Shown here: one piece after another, positions 51,837 through 63,700 of the stretch
How positions within the stretch are numbered: the stretch's first letter is position 1
How the letters are laid out: every line of letters begins with the position of its first letter
NCBI GenBank assembly: GCA_013076295.1
Contig: RQOL01000658.1
Coordinates: 62,001-126,000, forward strand
Direction: 5' to 3'
Length of the DNA stretch: 64,000 bases
DNA from: Sanderia malayensis
Lineage: Eukaryota > Cnidaria > Scyphozoa > Semaeostomeae > Pelagiidae
Program-made: the position numbers and the translations under genes
Notes under the pieces: model-generated
Database searches by the model: none
What the model was told of the DNA's origin: nothing
What the model saw: only the letters and a program-made list of their open reading frames with translations

Positions 51837-52208
51837 TGTTGTGGATCGCAATCCAACTCTCTGTTTCTTTTACTATGGGTTAAGGAACCACACAAAGAAG
51901 TATGCAGTGTTTATCGTTTTCTCATAATTTTTCAACGCAACTCCAAAACAACTTCAATACAACTGAACAAAACTAATCTAATCCAGCAATATATGATTGT
52001 ATCCTTTTGACGTGTACATATGAAATCAGCCAATCAAATTATAAAAAACAGGAAAAAGGAAGATTTATTCTAAAATTACTAAGAGTGAAAAATGTCACAA
52101 AATCAAGTAATAAAGTAAAAATAGGCGATTTGGCTCATACATGAGTCATCTGCAACAACCATGCCCATGTTCTTGTGCGCGCGCCGCTGCTGTTGAGGAT
52201 TCCCAACA
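51837..52208 (-). repeat. BEL copy 1, 5' LTR (372 bp)
   Basis: Near-identical partner of 45931-46304, next to the primer site at 51817-51834. Confidence 0.95.
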
Positions 52209-52213
52209 CAGTC
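52209..52213. repeat. Target duplication CAGTC of BEL copy 1, right
   Basis: Matches 45926-45930 exactly. Confidence 0.9.
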
Positions 52214-52644
52214 ATAACAGAGCCAACGAATGGGTCACCGTGAAGTGTGGAGGAATGGTTTCTGCATATTTCAGAGGGTCAGCCAGTGACTATTTTGAGA
52301 ATTTGCCTGAGGAAGAGAGAGCCGATTACGAAACGGTGAAGAGTACGCCAATTAATAGATTCAGCCCAGCAGACATGAAAAGGTCCGCATACAGAAGGTT
52401 AGCTGCGAGAAATCAACAACAACGTGAAACAGGTAGCGGATTTGCGTCTGTGATTCAAAGGCTTGTGCTTTGTTCATTGCCGAGTGACGCATGCAGCAAG
52501 ATTATTGTGATGACCACTCGTAAACATTTTATTCTAGGTTTGTGGCAAAAGCTGATCAACCGAGTGATGATGGCCGATCTGAAAACATTCTGGGATGCCA
52601 TCCAAATCGTACTTAGAGAAAGAAGTCTGGAAGACAGCAAATAA
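52214..52644 (+). pseudogene. Gypsy gag fragment disrupted by BEL copy 1
   Basis: One open frame: RANEWVTVKCGGMVSAYFRG, ASDYFENLPEEERADYETVK, INRFSPADMKRSAYRRLAAR, RLVLCSLPSDACSKI. This is the Ty3/Gypsy capsid pattern (GxAxxYF..LPEExR.DYxxVKxxLxxRF). The frame continues leftward into the pre-insertion sequence at about 45905-45930 (TTRNSHN across the CAGTC). Possibly the gag of the same lineage as Gypsy element 2 at 44485. Confidence 0.7.
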
Positions 52645-52802
52645 ACGTGGTTAACCGAGCAAGCGATCAACCAAGTTATCAGAGGACCAAAATCAGTGGC
52701 TTGCTGGGGAAGTTGTTAAAGAGAGGAGAGAGCTAGCCCCAAGGAAATTTCAGTGAAGGACAATGAAACAAGTTTGACAATGGTAAGTGTGTCTAATTAT
52801 TG
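52645..52802. other. Short spacer
   Basis: Nothing recognised between the Gypsy gag fragment and the MITE at 52807. Confidence 0.4.
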
Positions 52803-54089
52803 TTAAAGGCCTACTGCAATCAAAAATCACTTTCCCGTTTTTTTGCACAAAATGAAATTTCAATCTTTCCTGATTACTTTGGTGCCTGTTTTGTTTTTAT
52901 TCGATCACGATAAGTATACTAAATTTGGCTTTGAAATGGGGCACTGACTGCGACATGGTATGACGTCATAACCAGGACACAAATCAACTTTTATAATGGA
53001 AGAGTATCGGGAAAAGGTGTTCAAATCTTCGCTGTGCGCAACCCCGGCCCTTATTAAAAAATCGCTTCCCAGGGTATAAAACTATAACTTTCCGTGCATC
53101 GTTTCAGCTATTGACCAAAAAAATTGAACTTGCGGTAACGCTACAGCGGCGTATTGAAAAAGGGTACTACAAACTGCGCGGTCAGTCAAACAACATCTTA
53201 TTCCGCGCGGTGATATTTCCAGGCAGCAGGAAGCATTCACAAAGGAAGTTTGTCAGAAATCATGGATGGCGGAGCTGTGTGAGTAAAACTAGTAACAAAC
53301 ACGATGGCCGGGGTTGTTGTTAGAGGACCAAGCAAAGTAAGCTGTTACAACAGTTAATTAATAAATGGGATTTTCAAGCAGCCGTTTTCAAAACAAATTT
53401 GAAATGAAACAGAGAAGGAGAGCTGAAGGCGTGCGTTTTGCTCACAATACACACAGGCCAGACAGAAATTAAAAACATAAAACTACGGAAATACCAGTTT
53501 CATTTTTTGTCCATTTGGAATTTTGGAGCCATCGTGTTTCAACAGAAAACTTGTAACACCTCTGACTATGATAATAAATTGCTATGCAGAATATTGCGAT
53601 TAGTTCTATTTTATTTCTCCGACTTCTACCCCGATGAAAACACTGTAGCAACTTGGCGTTCCAGCCAGACGTGATGTAAAAGTAATTCGTTTTGATAAGA
53701 CTGGACTGACGACAACTTAGCAGCATCAGATATATTATAAAAAGCCAACGCTGAGCGTAAATAGTCCATGTAGATTCTGAAACATCTCTGCATTCTCTCA
53801 CATATACATCATATGCGACTCAGTCAAGTCAAACACATACAAGAGTATTTTTATTTTATATCGACATCCCCGTTGTTTGCTTCCGCTCTCCGTCGCGGCT
53901 GATCGCCCTCCTGCAGTTTGACGTCACAACCAAAGCTGCCCCATTTCAAACCCCAATTAATCCCCCAAAGCCGTTTTTGAAAACTCTTAAAAATTTTTTA
54001 GAATTTGAATGCTTATATTGTTATGTCTTGGGATGCGATTTTTGATTAATTAATTATTTATTGGGCTAGACGGAGTGGAGCAAAAAGCT

Positions 54090-54094
54090 ACGAT
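54090..54094. repeat. Target duplication ACGAT of BEL copy 2, left
   Basis: Matches 59950-59954 exactly. Confidence 0.9.
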
Positions 54095-54460
54095 TGTTGG
54101 GAATCCTCAACAGCGGCGGCGCGTGCACAAGAACATGGGCATGGTTGTTGCAGATGACTCATGTATGAGCCAAATCACCTATTTGTACTTTATTATTTGA
54201 TTTTGCGACATTTTTTCATTCTTAGTAATTTTAGAATAAAATCTTCTTTTTCCTGTTTTTTATAATTTGATTGGTTGATTTCATATGTCAAAGGATACAA
54301 ACATATATTGCTGTATTTGATTAGATTTGTTCAGTTGTATGGAAGTTGTTTTGGAGTTGCGTTGAAAAATTATGAGAACACGATAAACACTGTGTACTTC
54401 TTTGTGTGGTTCCTTAACCCATAGTAAAAGAAACAGAAAGTTGGATTGCGATCCACAACA
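54095..54460 (+). repeat. BEL copy 2, 5' LTR (366 bp)
   Basis: Starts TGTTGGGAATCC and ends CCACAACA. It is followed after two bases by a primer site altered at its second base (TCG for TGG). Confidence 0.95.
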
Positions 54461-54550
54461 CATCGTCCACCGAGCCGGATCTAGGATATCTCGATCAAGC
54501 GCTGGGTCAATAAAATCATCAAATGAGTATAGCAAGGAAAGAGTGCACGA

Positions 54551-56284
54551 GTGAAGTTGCCTCAGCTAGAAATTAAGAATTACTCGGGGAAGGCACACAA
54601 ATTTCAAGAGTTTTGGGACAGTTATTCGAGCGCGATTCATGAGAACGATGAGTTAGCAGACGTCGACAAACTGAAATATCTGAAAGGCTTGTTAGAAGAA
54701 CCGGCGCGTTCAGTGATTGGGGGATTGCCCATGACAGAAGCCAACTACGTCATTGCGGTTGACCTGCTCAGGAAGAGGTTCGCCAAGCCCGCGATGATTC
54801 AACATGCGCATGTTAACCAGCTGATCAACTTGGCCCCCATCTTCAACGAAGATGATGTAAGAAGACTCAGAAGCTTCCGGGATCAGATCGAGGCTCATTT
54901 CCGTGGATTGCAAGCCATGTGTGTTGATCAAATGACGTATTCGCGAATTGTTGTTCCTGTTTTCGTGGAAAAGTTGCCTAAGACCTTTCGGTTCAGTATG
55001 GTTAGGGCAGTGGGGAAAACGACATTGGAATGGTCCGTTTAAGAGTTTCTGAACGCCATCGATTTGGAACTAGAAGTACGAGAATGCTTCAATTCACCAT
55101 TGAAAAGCGACCACTTTGCTGTGGCAACCAACGGAATGAGGAGGCCTAAAATGTCTGGTGGTGGCTCGGCAAGTGCCCTTTGCGCATCTGCTGGCCACAA
55201 GAAGAAGAAGAAATGTGTTTACTGGGAGGAAGAACATCGTCCTGAAGAGTGCCAGAAGCACAAAGACCCAGATGAGAGAAAAGGTTTGCTTAGAAAGGGT
55301 TTTAAGTGTTTTATTTGCCTAAGAGGGGGGCATAGAGCTTTTGAATGTTTGACTAAATACAAATGCACTGTTTGCAAGGCAAAGCATCATGTGTCAATTT
55401 GCAACAACAGCCCTGCAGCACCGCTAGCTAGCGCTAGCCAGCAGCCAACTAGCACCAGTAAGTTGCAGTCGCAGCAACAGCAGCAGGCCAATGCGTTAGA
55501 CCCCAGCGCCCCCACTTGTGTGGGTAGTACGTGCTCGGGGAATGAGGTGGCCTTACAGACAGCCTTGGCATATGTGGATGAACAAAGAGAGCAGAAAGTG
55601 AGAGTGTTGTTTGATTCTGGAAGTCAGAGGTCATTCAATGCATTTGGGAGCGGAATGCCGGATGACAGAGAAAGAGGTGTGATAGAATTAGCTTTGAATT
55701 CCTTAGATGGAAATAAAATGGTTAACATTTCCTGTTTTGTTGTTGAAAACATAGCTGACATCTCTAACATTCACATAGAATATGTGAAGAAACTTTACCC
55801 TCATTTGCAAAAGATATGGTTCTCAGATGTTTCTAGGTCTACCGAAAAGCTAAGCATTCAGATTTTGGTTGGAGCAGACTACATGTGGGAGTTCTTAGAA
55901 GGAGAAGAAAGACGAGGGGGGCGTCATGAACCTGTGGCAACAAAAACGTCCCTTGGATGGGTTTTATCAGGACCACTAAAGGGTAGGAGATTTAACCTTT
56001 CATCTTCTGTCAACTGTGTTTCTGTCAGTACAAGAAGTGAGTTTATTGACAGGCAGGTGCACAAGCTGTGGGACTTGGATAGCATAGGCATTAGGCCAGT
56101 AGATGAGGCCCAGGAGTTGTTGGTAGACAACATAAGGTTTACAGGGAGTAGATATTCAATGGGGTTGCCATGGAAAGCTGGCCATGGTCCCTTTCCTTTG
56201 AACTACAACAACTCACTGGCAAGGTTGAAGAACCAAATAAAAAAGCTCAGGCAAGGACCCACAAACCTTTCAGAAGTAGAATGA
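54551..56284 (+). pseudogene. BEL/Pao gag-protease-tether, copy 2, disabled
   Basis: The frame contains the gag domain (LPQLEIKNYSGKAHKFQEFW), then an in-frame TAA at 55040-55042 where copy 1 has Glu. It continues with zinc knuckles CVYWEEEH, CFICLRGGHRAFEC and CTVCKAKHHVSIC, and a protease reading LFDSGSQRSF that jumps straight to NAFGSG. Twenty-one residues are missing there compared with copy 1. The CVYC cysteine is Trp here. The frame runs on into the tether and stops at 56284 after a one-base insertion near 56251. The real gag start is deleted, so 54551 is only the first Met of the remaining frame. Confidence 0.85.
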
Positions 56285-56333
56285 GATAATAGAAGAGCAG
56301 GTAGAACAAGGAATTATATCCAGAGTTCTAGAC

Positions 56334-59300
56334 ATGGATAAGGCAGACATGGTATCCTATCTTCCCCACGCAGCGGTAGTTAGAGAGGATTCAGAACCCA
56401 CCAAGGTTAGAATCGTATATGATGCTCCCTGCAAGGATAAGGTGACAAAGATCTCGTTAAATGTCTGTCTTCATGTTGGTCCATCATTGACACCCCTTAT
56501 ATTTGATATACTGCTGAGGTTTTGGGGTATGAGAGTAGGCTTAGTTGGAGACATTGCAAAGGCATTTTTAAACATTGAAGTCAACCCAGAAGATAGAGAT
56601 TGCTTGCGATTTTTTTGGGTTGATGACATAACTGTGGAAGACCCAGAGATTGTTGTTTATAAGTTTAATCGGGTTGTGTTTGGGGTGAACAGTTCACCAT
56701 TTCTGCTGAATGCTGTTCTTCGCCACCATCTGCGAACCTTTGATGAAGTAGATCCAGACTTTGTTGCTCTTTTGTCCAAGTCATTTTATGTAGATGATCT
56801 GGTAGCCGGGGCCGACAATAAGGAAGCAGCCTTTCAGCTATTCAATAAGGCAAGGGATAGGTTACAGCAAGGAGGGTTCCAATTGAGAAAGTGGAAGACA
56901 AATGATGAAAGCTTGAGGGAGAGAATTTTGCGAGTTGAAGGGAAGTCTGATGGTGAGATATTGCAAGGACAAGGTGATGAATCTTATGCTAAGGAGACCT
57001 TGGGGCACGGGAAAGAAGGTGGAGGAAAGGCTAAGGTACTTGGTATAGGTTGGGCATATGAAGAAGATTTGTTGAAATTTGACCTCTTAAAACTGGGAAA
57101 AGCCATGAATGACCCAACAAAAAGGGGCATATTGAGTACATTGGCTATGTTGTTTGACCCCCTAGGATTAATTAGCCCCATTGGAGTTTTGGCAAAGATA
57201 ATTTTCCAGGAACTGTGTATAGGTAAGTTAGGTTGGGATGACCCTATTCCTGAGGATAAAGCCAACAGATGGAGAGAGTGGATGGAGAACTTGGATGAGA
57301 TAAAGCAAATATCTGTTCCGAGATGTGTTTTTAATGAGAATGAGGGAACAGTCCTGAGTTGTGATTTGCATGGATTCGGAGATGCCAGCAAGAAGGCCTA
57401 TTGTGCAGTGATATATCTTGTGTATAGGACTACAAGGGGAATTTTCTCTAAATTTCTCTGTGCCAAGACTAGAGTGGCTCCAATTAAGGACTTGAGTATA
57501 CCCCGACTCGAGCTATTATCAGCAACAATTCTTGTTGTCCTGATGAAGAATGTTATGAGTGCCTTAGCAGCTCAGGTGAGAATTGAGAGAGTAAAGTACT
57601 GGCTGGACAGCAAAACAGCACTCTATTGGATAAATAACCAGGGGGAATGGAAGCAATGGGTTCAATTTAGAGTTGCTGAAATATTGAAACTGTCAAGCAA
57701 GGGAGAATGGGGGCATGTAGGTGGGACAGAAAACCCTGCTGACATTGGCTTTAGAGGTGTTATGGCATCATCCCTAAGCAATAGTCAGCTCTGGTGGGAT
57801 GGTCCTGTCTGGTTGAGAGGGGATGAAGGTCAATGGCCCAAAGAATTAGTGCTGTCAGACTCAAAAGAGGTGGGGGATGAAAGAAAGAAGGCAGTCACAA
57901 TGACCATAATAGCAGAAGAGAGTAAGGGTGTAGGTCAGGTTGTCAACATAGAAAGATTCAGTACTGCTGAGAGATTACTGAGAGTTACTTCACGGGCCTT
58001 GAGATTTCTGTACAACTTAAAGCAGAAAGTCCGAAAAGAAGAACCGAGGTCAGGTTGTCTCAAAGCAGAAGAGATGATAATGGCGGAGAAGATGTGGATA
58101 AAGGATGCACAAAAGTTGTTAAGAAGGAGTGTAGACTATGAGAAAATGCGAGTACAGTTAGGTGTGATTGAAAGTGAGGGAGTGCTTGTATGCAAGGGAA
58201 GATTAGAGAACTCTGATCTTGAAATGGACTCTAGATATCCAATCATTTTGCCAAAGGAACACAGATTTACAGAATTGATTGTGCTTGATTGCCATGAAAG
58301 GGTTCACCACTCTAAGGTTAGGGCGACTTTAGCAGAGATCAGATCCAGATTTTGGATCACGAGGGGAAGACAGTATGTCAAAAGGATTATAAGACCGTGC
58401 TTTCGTTGTAAGTTGATGGAAGAAAAAGCGTTCAACAACCCTGCAACGGCGGCATTGCCAGGATTCAGAGTGAGAGAGGCTCCTCCGTTCAGTAGCACAG
58501 GGGTAGATTTTGCAGGTCCATTGCTTGTGAAAGGAGATAAGGGTGAGATGGTGAAGGCGTACATTGCATTGTTCACATGTTGCGTTACAAGAGCTGTTCA
58601 CCTAGAGTTGGTCATGAATCTTACGGCCTCCACTTTCTTGAATAGTCTGCGTCGGTTTTGCGTTAGAAGAGGAACACCTGGTCTCATTGTCTCAGACAAT
58701 GCTAAGACATTCAAGTCAGCTGAAAAGGTTTTGCTCAAAGTAGTTAGCGATGGTAGAGTAGAGAATTTCTTGAGAGCCAGGCGCATAACGTGGAGGTTTA
58801 ACTTAGAACGCACACCGTGGTGGGGCGGATTTTTTGAGAGAATGGTTGGAAATGTAAAACGGAGTTTGAAGAAAGTCTTGGGCAATGCGAGAGTATCAGC
58901 AGATGAGATGAACACTGTGTTGGCTGAAGTGGAGGGAATCCTTAACTCTAGACCACTGACTTGTTACAACAAGGAGCTAGAGGGTCAGGTGCTCACACCT
59001 TCACATCTGTTAGTCGGTAGACGAGTATCGCCCTTATCAGATAGCGTTAGCCAAGACATAGAACTTGATGAAGAGGAAGTTGAGGATTGTAATCTCTCGA
59101 AACGTTTTCTTTATTTGACGAAGAAACTTAGAAATTTCTGGAACAGGTGGCATAAGGAATATTTGACAAGTTTACGAGGGACACACTAGTTGAGAAAGAA
59201 CAAGCCGAACGAGATCAAGCAAGGAGAACTTGTACTGGTACAAGAAGATAATGCCAAGAGAAATACATGGAAGGTAGGTATCATAAAATACTTGGTAAAG

Positions 59301-59519
59301 GGAAAAGACGGAGAAATCAAAGGAGCAAAGGTAAGAAAGGTATCAAAAGGTAAGGTGGAGGCTCTGAGTAGACCTCTACAAAAACTATTTCCGTTAGAAG
59401 AAGGAAAACCAGAGAGAGTCATGGAAAGAATGATTGACGAGAAGAGGAGAGTGCGAGAGACGAGAGGAAAGAGGATGAAAGCAAAGGGTGGAAACGACCT
59501 CGCAGAGCAGCAGCCTTAG
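56334..59519 (+). pseudogene. BEL/Pao pol, copy 2, one nonsense codon and shifted end
   Basis: It carries RT (AFLNIEVNPEDRDCLRFFW, FYVDDLVAG), RNase H (GFGDASKKAYCAVIYL, NPADIGFRG), the integrase HHCC finger and DDE core (GVDFAGP, IVSDNAK, FFERMVGN). The frame is open for 951 codons to a TAG at 59187, where copy 1 has Arg. It then continues in frame to 59519, with a shifted last part. The domain set equals copy 1, with RNase H NPADIGFRG changed from NPADIGSRG. Confidence 0.85.
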
Positions 59520-59576
59520 ATGCGCGGTTGAGGACCCAGCTTATGCTCGAACCTTGATGGTTCAAGGAGGGGGGTG

Positions 59577-59949
59577 TGTTGGGAATCCTCAACAGCGGCG
59601 GCGCGCGCACAAGAACATGGGCATGGTTGTTGCAGATGACTCATGTATGAGCCAAATCACCTATTTGTACTTTATTACTTGATTTTGCGACATTTTTTCA
59701 CTCTTAGTAATTTTAGAATAAAATCTTCCTTTTTCCTGTTTTTTATAATTTGATTAGTTGATTTCATATGTAGACGTCAAAGGATACAAACATATATTGC
59801 TGTATTTGATTAGATTTGTTCAGTTGTATTGAAGTTGTTTTGGAGTTGCGTTGAAAAATTATGAGAACACGATAAACACTGCGTACTTCTTTGTGTGGTT
59901 CTTTGACCCATAGTAAAAGAAACAGAGAGTTGGATTGCGATCCACAACA
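59577..59949 (+). repeat. BEL copy 2, 3' LTR (373 bp)
   Basis: Directly follows the polypurine tract AAGGAGGGGGGTG (59564-59576) and ends CCACAACA against ACGAT. Confidence 0.95.
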
Positions 59950-59954
59950 ACGAT
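59950..59954. repeat. Target duplication ACGAT of BEL copy 2, right
   Basis: Matches 54090-54094 exactly. Confidence 0.9.
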
Positions 59955-60167
59955 ACACTTCAATACAAAAACTTGAAATGGGTCCTGGTTATGACGTCAC
60001 GTTTGTCGCAGTTGAAATGGCAAAATCGACGACTTTGCGGGCTTGTAAAAACAATTATACTGGATCAATTTTCATTCTGAAAACGGTTTTATGATCGGTT
60101 CGAATAGGTTTACCATGAAATGCAAAAAATTAATATCACTTTTTTTTTTATTGCAGTAGGCCTTTAA

Positions 60168-60393
60168 AAATCTGGCCATTTCGAGAATATTGGAAGAAAC
60201 ACCTCCACTCAACAGTGTGATGGAAACCAATGATGAGGGAAACTAGTGTGTGCTACTTGACGTAGAGGTGAGGTACCAGGAAAATCATTTTAGCGAATCA
60301 TTTCATTTCAAAACGCGCATCTTTCCCACATTCCCATGGAAGTGGGATTATGAGTGCCTCTTCAGTTTCTGGAGGGGGGGTCGTATTTTTTAA
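60168..60393. other. Spacer between MITE copies
   Basis: No gene or element recognised. Confidence 0.4.
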
Positions 60394-60665
60394 AAGCCTA
60401 CTGCAATCAAAAAAAGTTATATGATTTTTTACATGTCATGTTAGACCTTGTCGAACTGATCATAAACCGTTTTCAGAATGAAAATTGATCCAATAGAACT
60501 GTTTTCAAAATCCCTCAAAAACGTAGATTTTGCCATTTCAACTTCGACAGCCATGACATCACAACCATGGCACATTTCAAGTTTTTGTATAGAGATGTTT
60601 TCAGAACACAAATGGACTATTTACGCTGAGAGTTGGCTTTTTATTTAGCATCTCAGCTTGTAACA
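60394..60665. mobile_element. MITE end, second copy of the GCCTACTGCAATC family, truncated
   Basis: It begins AAGCCTACTGCAATCAAAAA after TTAA. It carries the inverse of the right half of the 52807 element: AACCGTTTTCAGAATGAAAA, TTGATCCAAT, TTGCCATTTCAACT, TTTCAAGTTTTTGTATAGAG. It stops near 60665, where the LINE 5' region starts, so the LINE probably inserted into it. Confidence 0.7.
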
Positions 60666-60743
60666 CACATGTGGAGGGCCTAAGCTGCAAGGCGAATGTA
60701 CATATGACAAAATTTCAGCTGGGCATCAGTATTTGTTGATCGT

Positions 60744-63700
60744 ATGTTCGGGCACCATCCAGAGGTCATGGTTACGAGAGCTAAAACTTGTTGGTTGCTT
60801 ATTTTTAGCTTAATTACGATATATTTGCAGAATTCAAAGTGGTTTCTTTCGCCATACACATATTATGCAAACTGCATTGCCAGACAACAAATTAAGCTCC
60901 TTCGCAGCGGCGACATCGAATCAAATCCCGGCCCGAAAAGAAACTCTCAAAAATGCCAGATTTGCGAGAAGACGATAAGGAAAAATCAACAAGGTGTCAC
61001 ATGTAAGACCTGCTTTGATGATTGTCATCTCAAATGCATACAGAACGTAAACATGGTTAAAAATTTGAACACGACTTTCCGGAGTTTCATCTGCCAACAT
61101 TGCTTATGGATTGCTCTACCCTTCCTGAAATCTGATTTTATGGATATATCTTGCCAATCCGAGTTTGACATTGAGTTTCAGGATGAAGTTAATAGCCATT
61201 TGGTTGCATTAACATCACGGCCAAATCATATGAAGTTCATGCATTTAAATACGCAAAGCATGTTATCGTCGTTAGATGAACTATTATTAACAATCGAGAA
61301 ATATCCTTTTGACATAGTGACGATGTCAGAAACATGGCTGAAAGACAATCCACAACTACTAAATTATATGAAGATTCCAGGCTACTGTCAAGAGTTCAGA
61401 AATCGCGAAAACCTCAGAGGAGGAGGTGTCGGGGCCTACCTTAAAGAGTCTCTAAAATATAAGCGAAGAAAGGACATAGAAAATCTAGAACCGGACCTTG
61501 AACACTTATGGCTTGAAATCCCAGGAAGAAATAAGCACAGTAAGCTTCTCCTTGGTACCTTGTATCGCTCTGAGAAAATTCTGCCTCTAAAAGACTGGCT
61601 GGAGAAATTCGAAACTTTGATGAGTCACCTCACAACCACTTGGGATGGTCTTATCGTCTTATCTGGTGACATGAATATTGATCTGAATGACAATAACAGT
61701 ACTACAAAAAAGAATTATATGGAAATGCTTTCAGCTCTGAATCTCCACCAGCATGTTAACAAATCAACTAGAATAACTAATAAAACATCAACTCTGATCG
61801 ACCATATTATTTCTAACGCATCAGACCGTATATCTTATACTGACGTGTTGCCATGCCCTTTGGTCAGTGACCATCATGCTGTTTATGCTTGCGTAAATAT
61901 TAAGGTACCAAGATTCGAAACAAGGTACAAATTCATCAGAAACGAGAAAAACTTTACAGAGGAAGATTTCATAGCAGATTTGAAGACCCTACCCTTAAGC
62001 AGCGTGTATGGGGTTTCTGACCCAGAAGATAAACTACACATCATGAACAGTCTTGTTAAAGAATGCATCGACAGGCATGCTCCACTGAAACGGACAAAAA
62101 TCACAAGACCGCCAGCTCCCTGGCTAAAAGATCCTGATGTAGTAAAGGCCAAAGCAGAACGCGACCTTCTCCAGAAAACAATTCCAAAAAGTAAGAATGA
62201 TGGTGAGTGGCAAAAGTTTCGTGACATCAGAAACCGACTCAAATCGTCCATAAAAAAAGCAAAGAGAGAATTTACCAAAAAGCTCTTGTCTTCAAAGAAA
62301 TCTAAAGATGTCTGGAAGGTGATCCATCGCATTCTCCATCCAAATCCAAAACGGCTTACAATTGATCCAGACAAACTGAATGAATTTTTTGCATCAACAG
62401 CTGAGCGGACGGTAGGATCAAGGCCAACTGAGGAGGATCAATACAATAATATTGAAGAGACCATCGCCAGCCTTTCAATAGACGATGATATAGCATTCGA
62501 CATCAAACCGGTTAGTCACAGAGAGGTTCTTAATGAGCTAAATAGCCTTCGCAGTGACTGCTCCACTGGTCCTGATAACATACCAGCAAAACTGCTGAAA
62601 CTCGTGGCAGAGTACTTAGCCTCACCGCTAACCAACATCATCAACTCTTTTATAGCGAATCGACAATTTCCCTCAGCCTGGAAAATCGCTCGTATTTGTG
62701 CAATTCCAAAAGGAAATGAAGTCAGTTCAGAGCAAGACTTGAGACCAATATCTATTCTACCAGTCATGTCGAAAGTTTATGAGAGATTAATTTTCCGGCA
62801 ATTGAACGCTTTCATAGAGGAAAAGCTAATAATAAACAACAACATTTCCGCTTATAGAAAGGGCCAGTCAACCATCACTGTACTACAAGCCATTCGAGAC
62901 GATGTAATCAAAGCTATGGGGCGTGGTGAGGTCACAATGATGGTCTTAGCGGACTTCTCGAAGGCCTTCGACACCGTCAAATTTTCAAACTTGATAACGA
63001 AGATGAGCAAATTAGGATTCTCTAAGCAATTCCTAAGGTGGACTTTAAGCTACGTCACAGATAGGTGGCAATTTGTTCAAATCGATGACAAACTATCTAA
63101 TATGACTGCAGTGAAGTTTGGAGTTCCACAAGGGTCGATCCTCGGGCCAGTGCTATTCAATATCTACGTAGCAGACCTCCAATCTGAATTGTCAACAAAG
63201 GGATATCAGTATGCAGACGACACAACTTTGTACATACACGCCAAGCCTAAGAACCTTGAGTTTTTAGAAAAGACAACAGCTGATACGTTATCACAACTGA
63301 GTGATTGGTCTGATAGAAACAGCCTTGCATTGAATAGCGCAAAAACGAAGCTCATGGTCATTTCTACAAGAGAGATGTCAGCCAAACACAACCTCAAAGA
63401 TTTCAAACCTCAAATCTGTATTAAAGAAGAGAAATTAGAGAGAACTGATACATGCAAGCTTCTAGGTGTACATTTGAATGATAATCTAACTTGGGATAAT
63501 CATATAAAGACCATTACCGGCTCTTGCTACGGTACGCTAGCTATTCTCAAGAAGTTGAAGAATATGGCACCCTTCAATCTACGAAAGCAACTTGCAGAGT
63601 CACTCATTCTCTCAAAGATTGACTATGCAGACCAAGTCTATACTCCTCTTACTGTTGCACAGCAGAAACGCTTGCAGAAAGTACAATTCGCCGCTGCAGC

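Larger units (their letters stand above)
45931..52208 (-). mobile_element. BEL/Pao LTR retrotransposon, copy 1, 6278 bp
   Basis: LTRs at 51837-52208 (5') and 45931-46304 (3') begin TGTTGGGAATCC and end CCACAACA on the minus strand. They are flanked by a CAGTC duplication. A primer site and polypurine tract are present. Gag has frameshifts, but pol is one 1226-codon frame. It is inserted in a Gypsy gag remnant, whose frame resumes at 52214. LTRs are nearly identical by eye, implying recent insertion. Confidence 0.95.
54095..59949 (+). mobile_element. BEL/Pao LTR retrotransposon, copy 2, 5855 bp
   Basis: LTRs are 54095-54460 and 59577-59949, flanked by ACGAT duplications. Same family as copy 1 but opposite strand and independent insertion. 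It has lost 352 bp including the gag start, has nonsense codons at 55040 and 59187, a frameshift near 56251 and a 63-bp deletion in protease. Its LTRs differ at roughly ten places, including a 6-base indel at TATGTAGACGTC, so it looks older than copy 1. Confidence 0.95.
52807..60163. mobile_element. TTAA-flanked MITE with AGGCCTACTGCAATC termini, interrupted by BEL copy 2
   Basis: The left end AGGCCTACTGCAATCAAAAA is mirrored at the right by TTATTGCAGTAGGCCT. TTAA flanks both ends (52803-52806, 60164-60167). Without the BEL insertion and one ACGAT the element would be about 1.5 kb. Subterminal TGACGTCA sits in both halves (about 52962 and 59991). A second copy of one end starts at 60394. No transposase frame. 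Confidence 0.8.
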
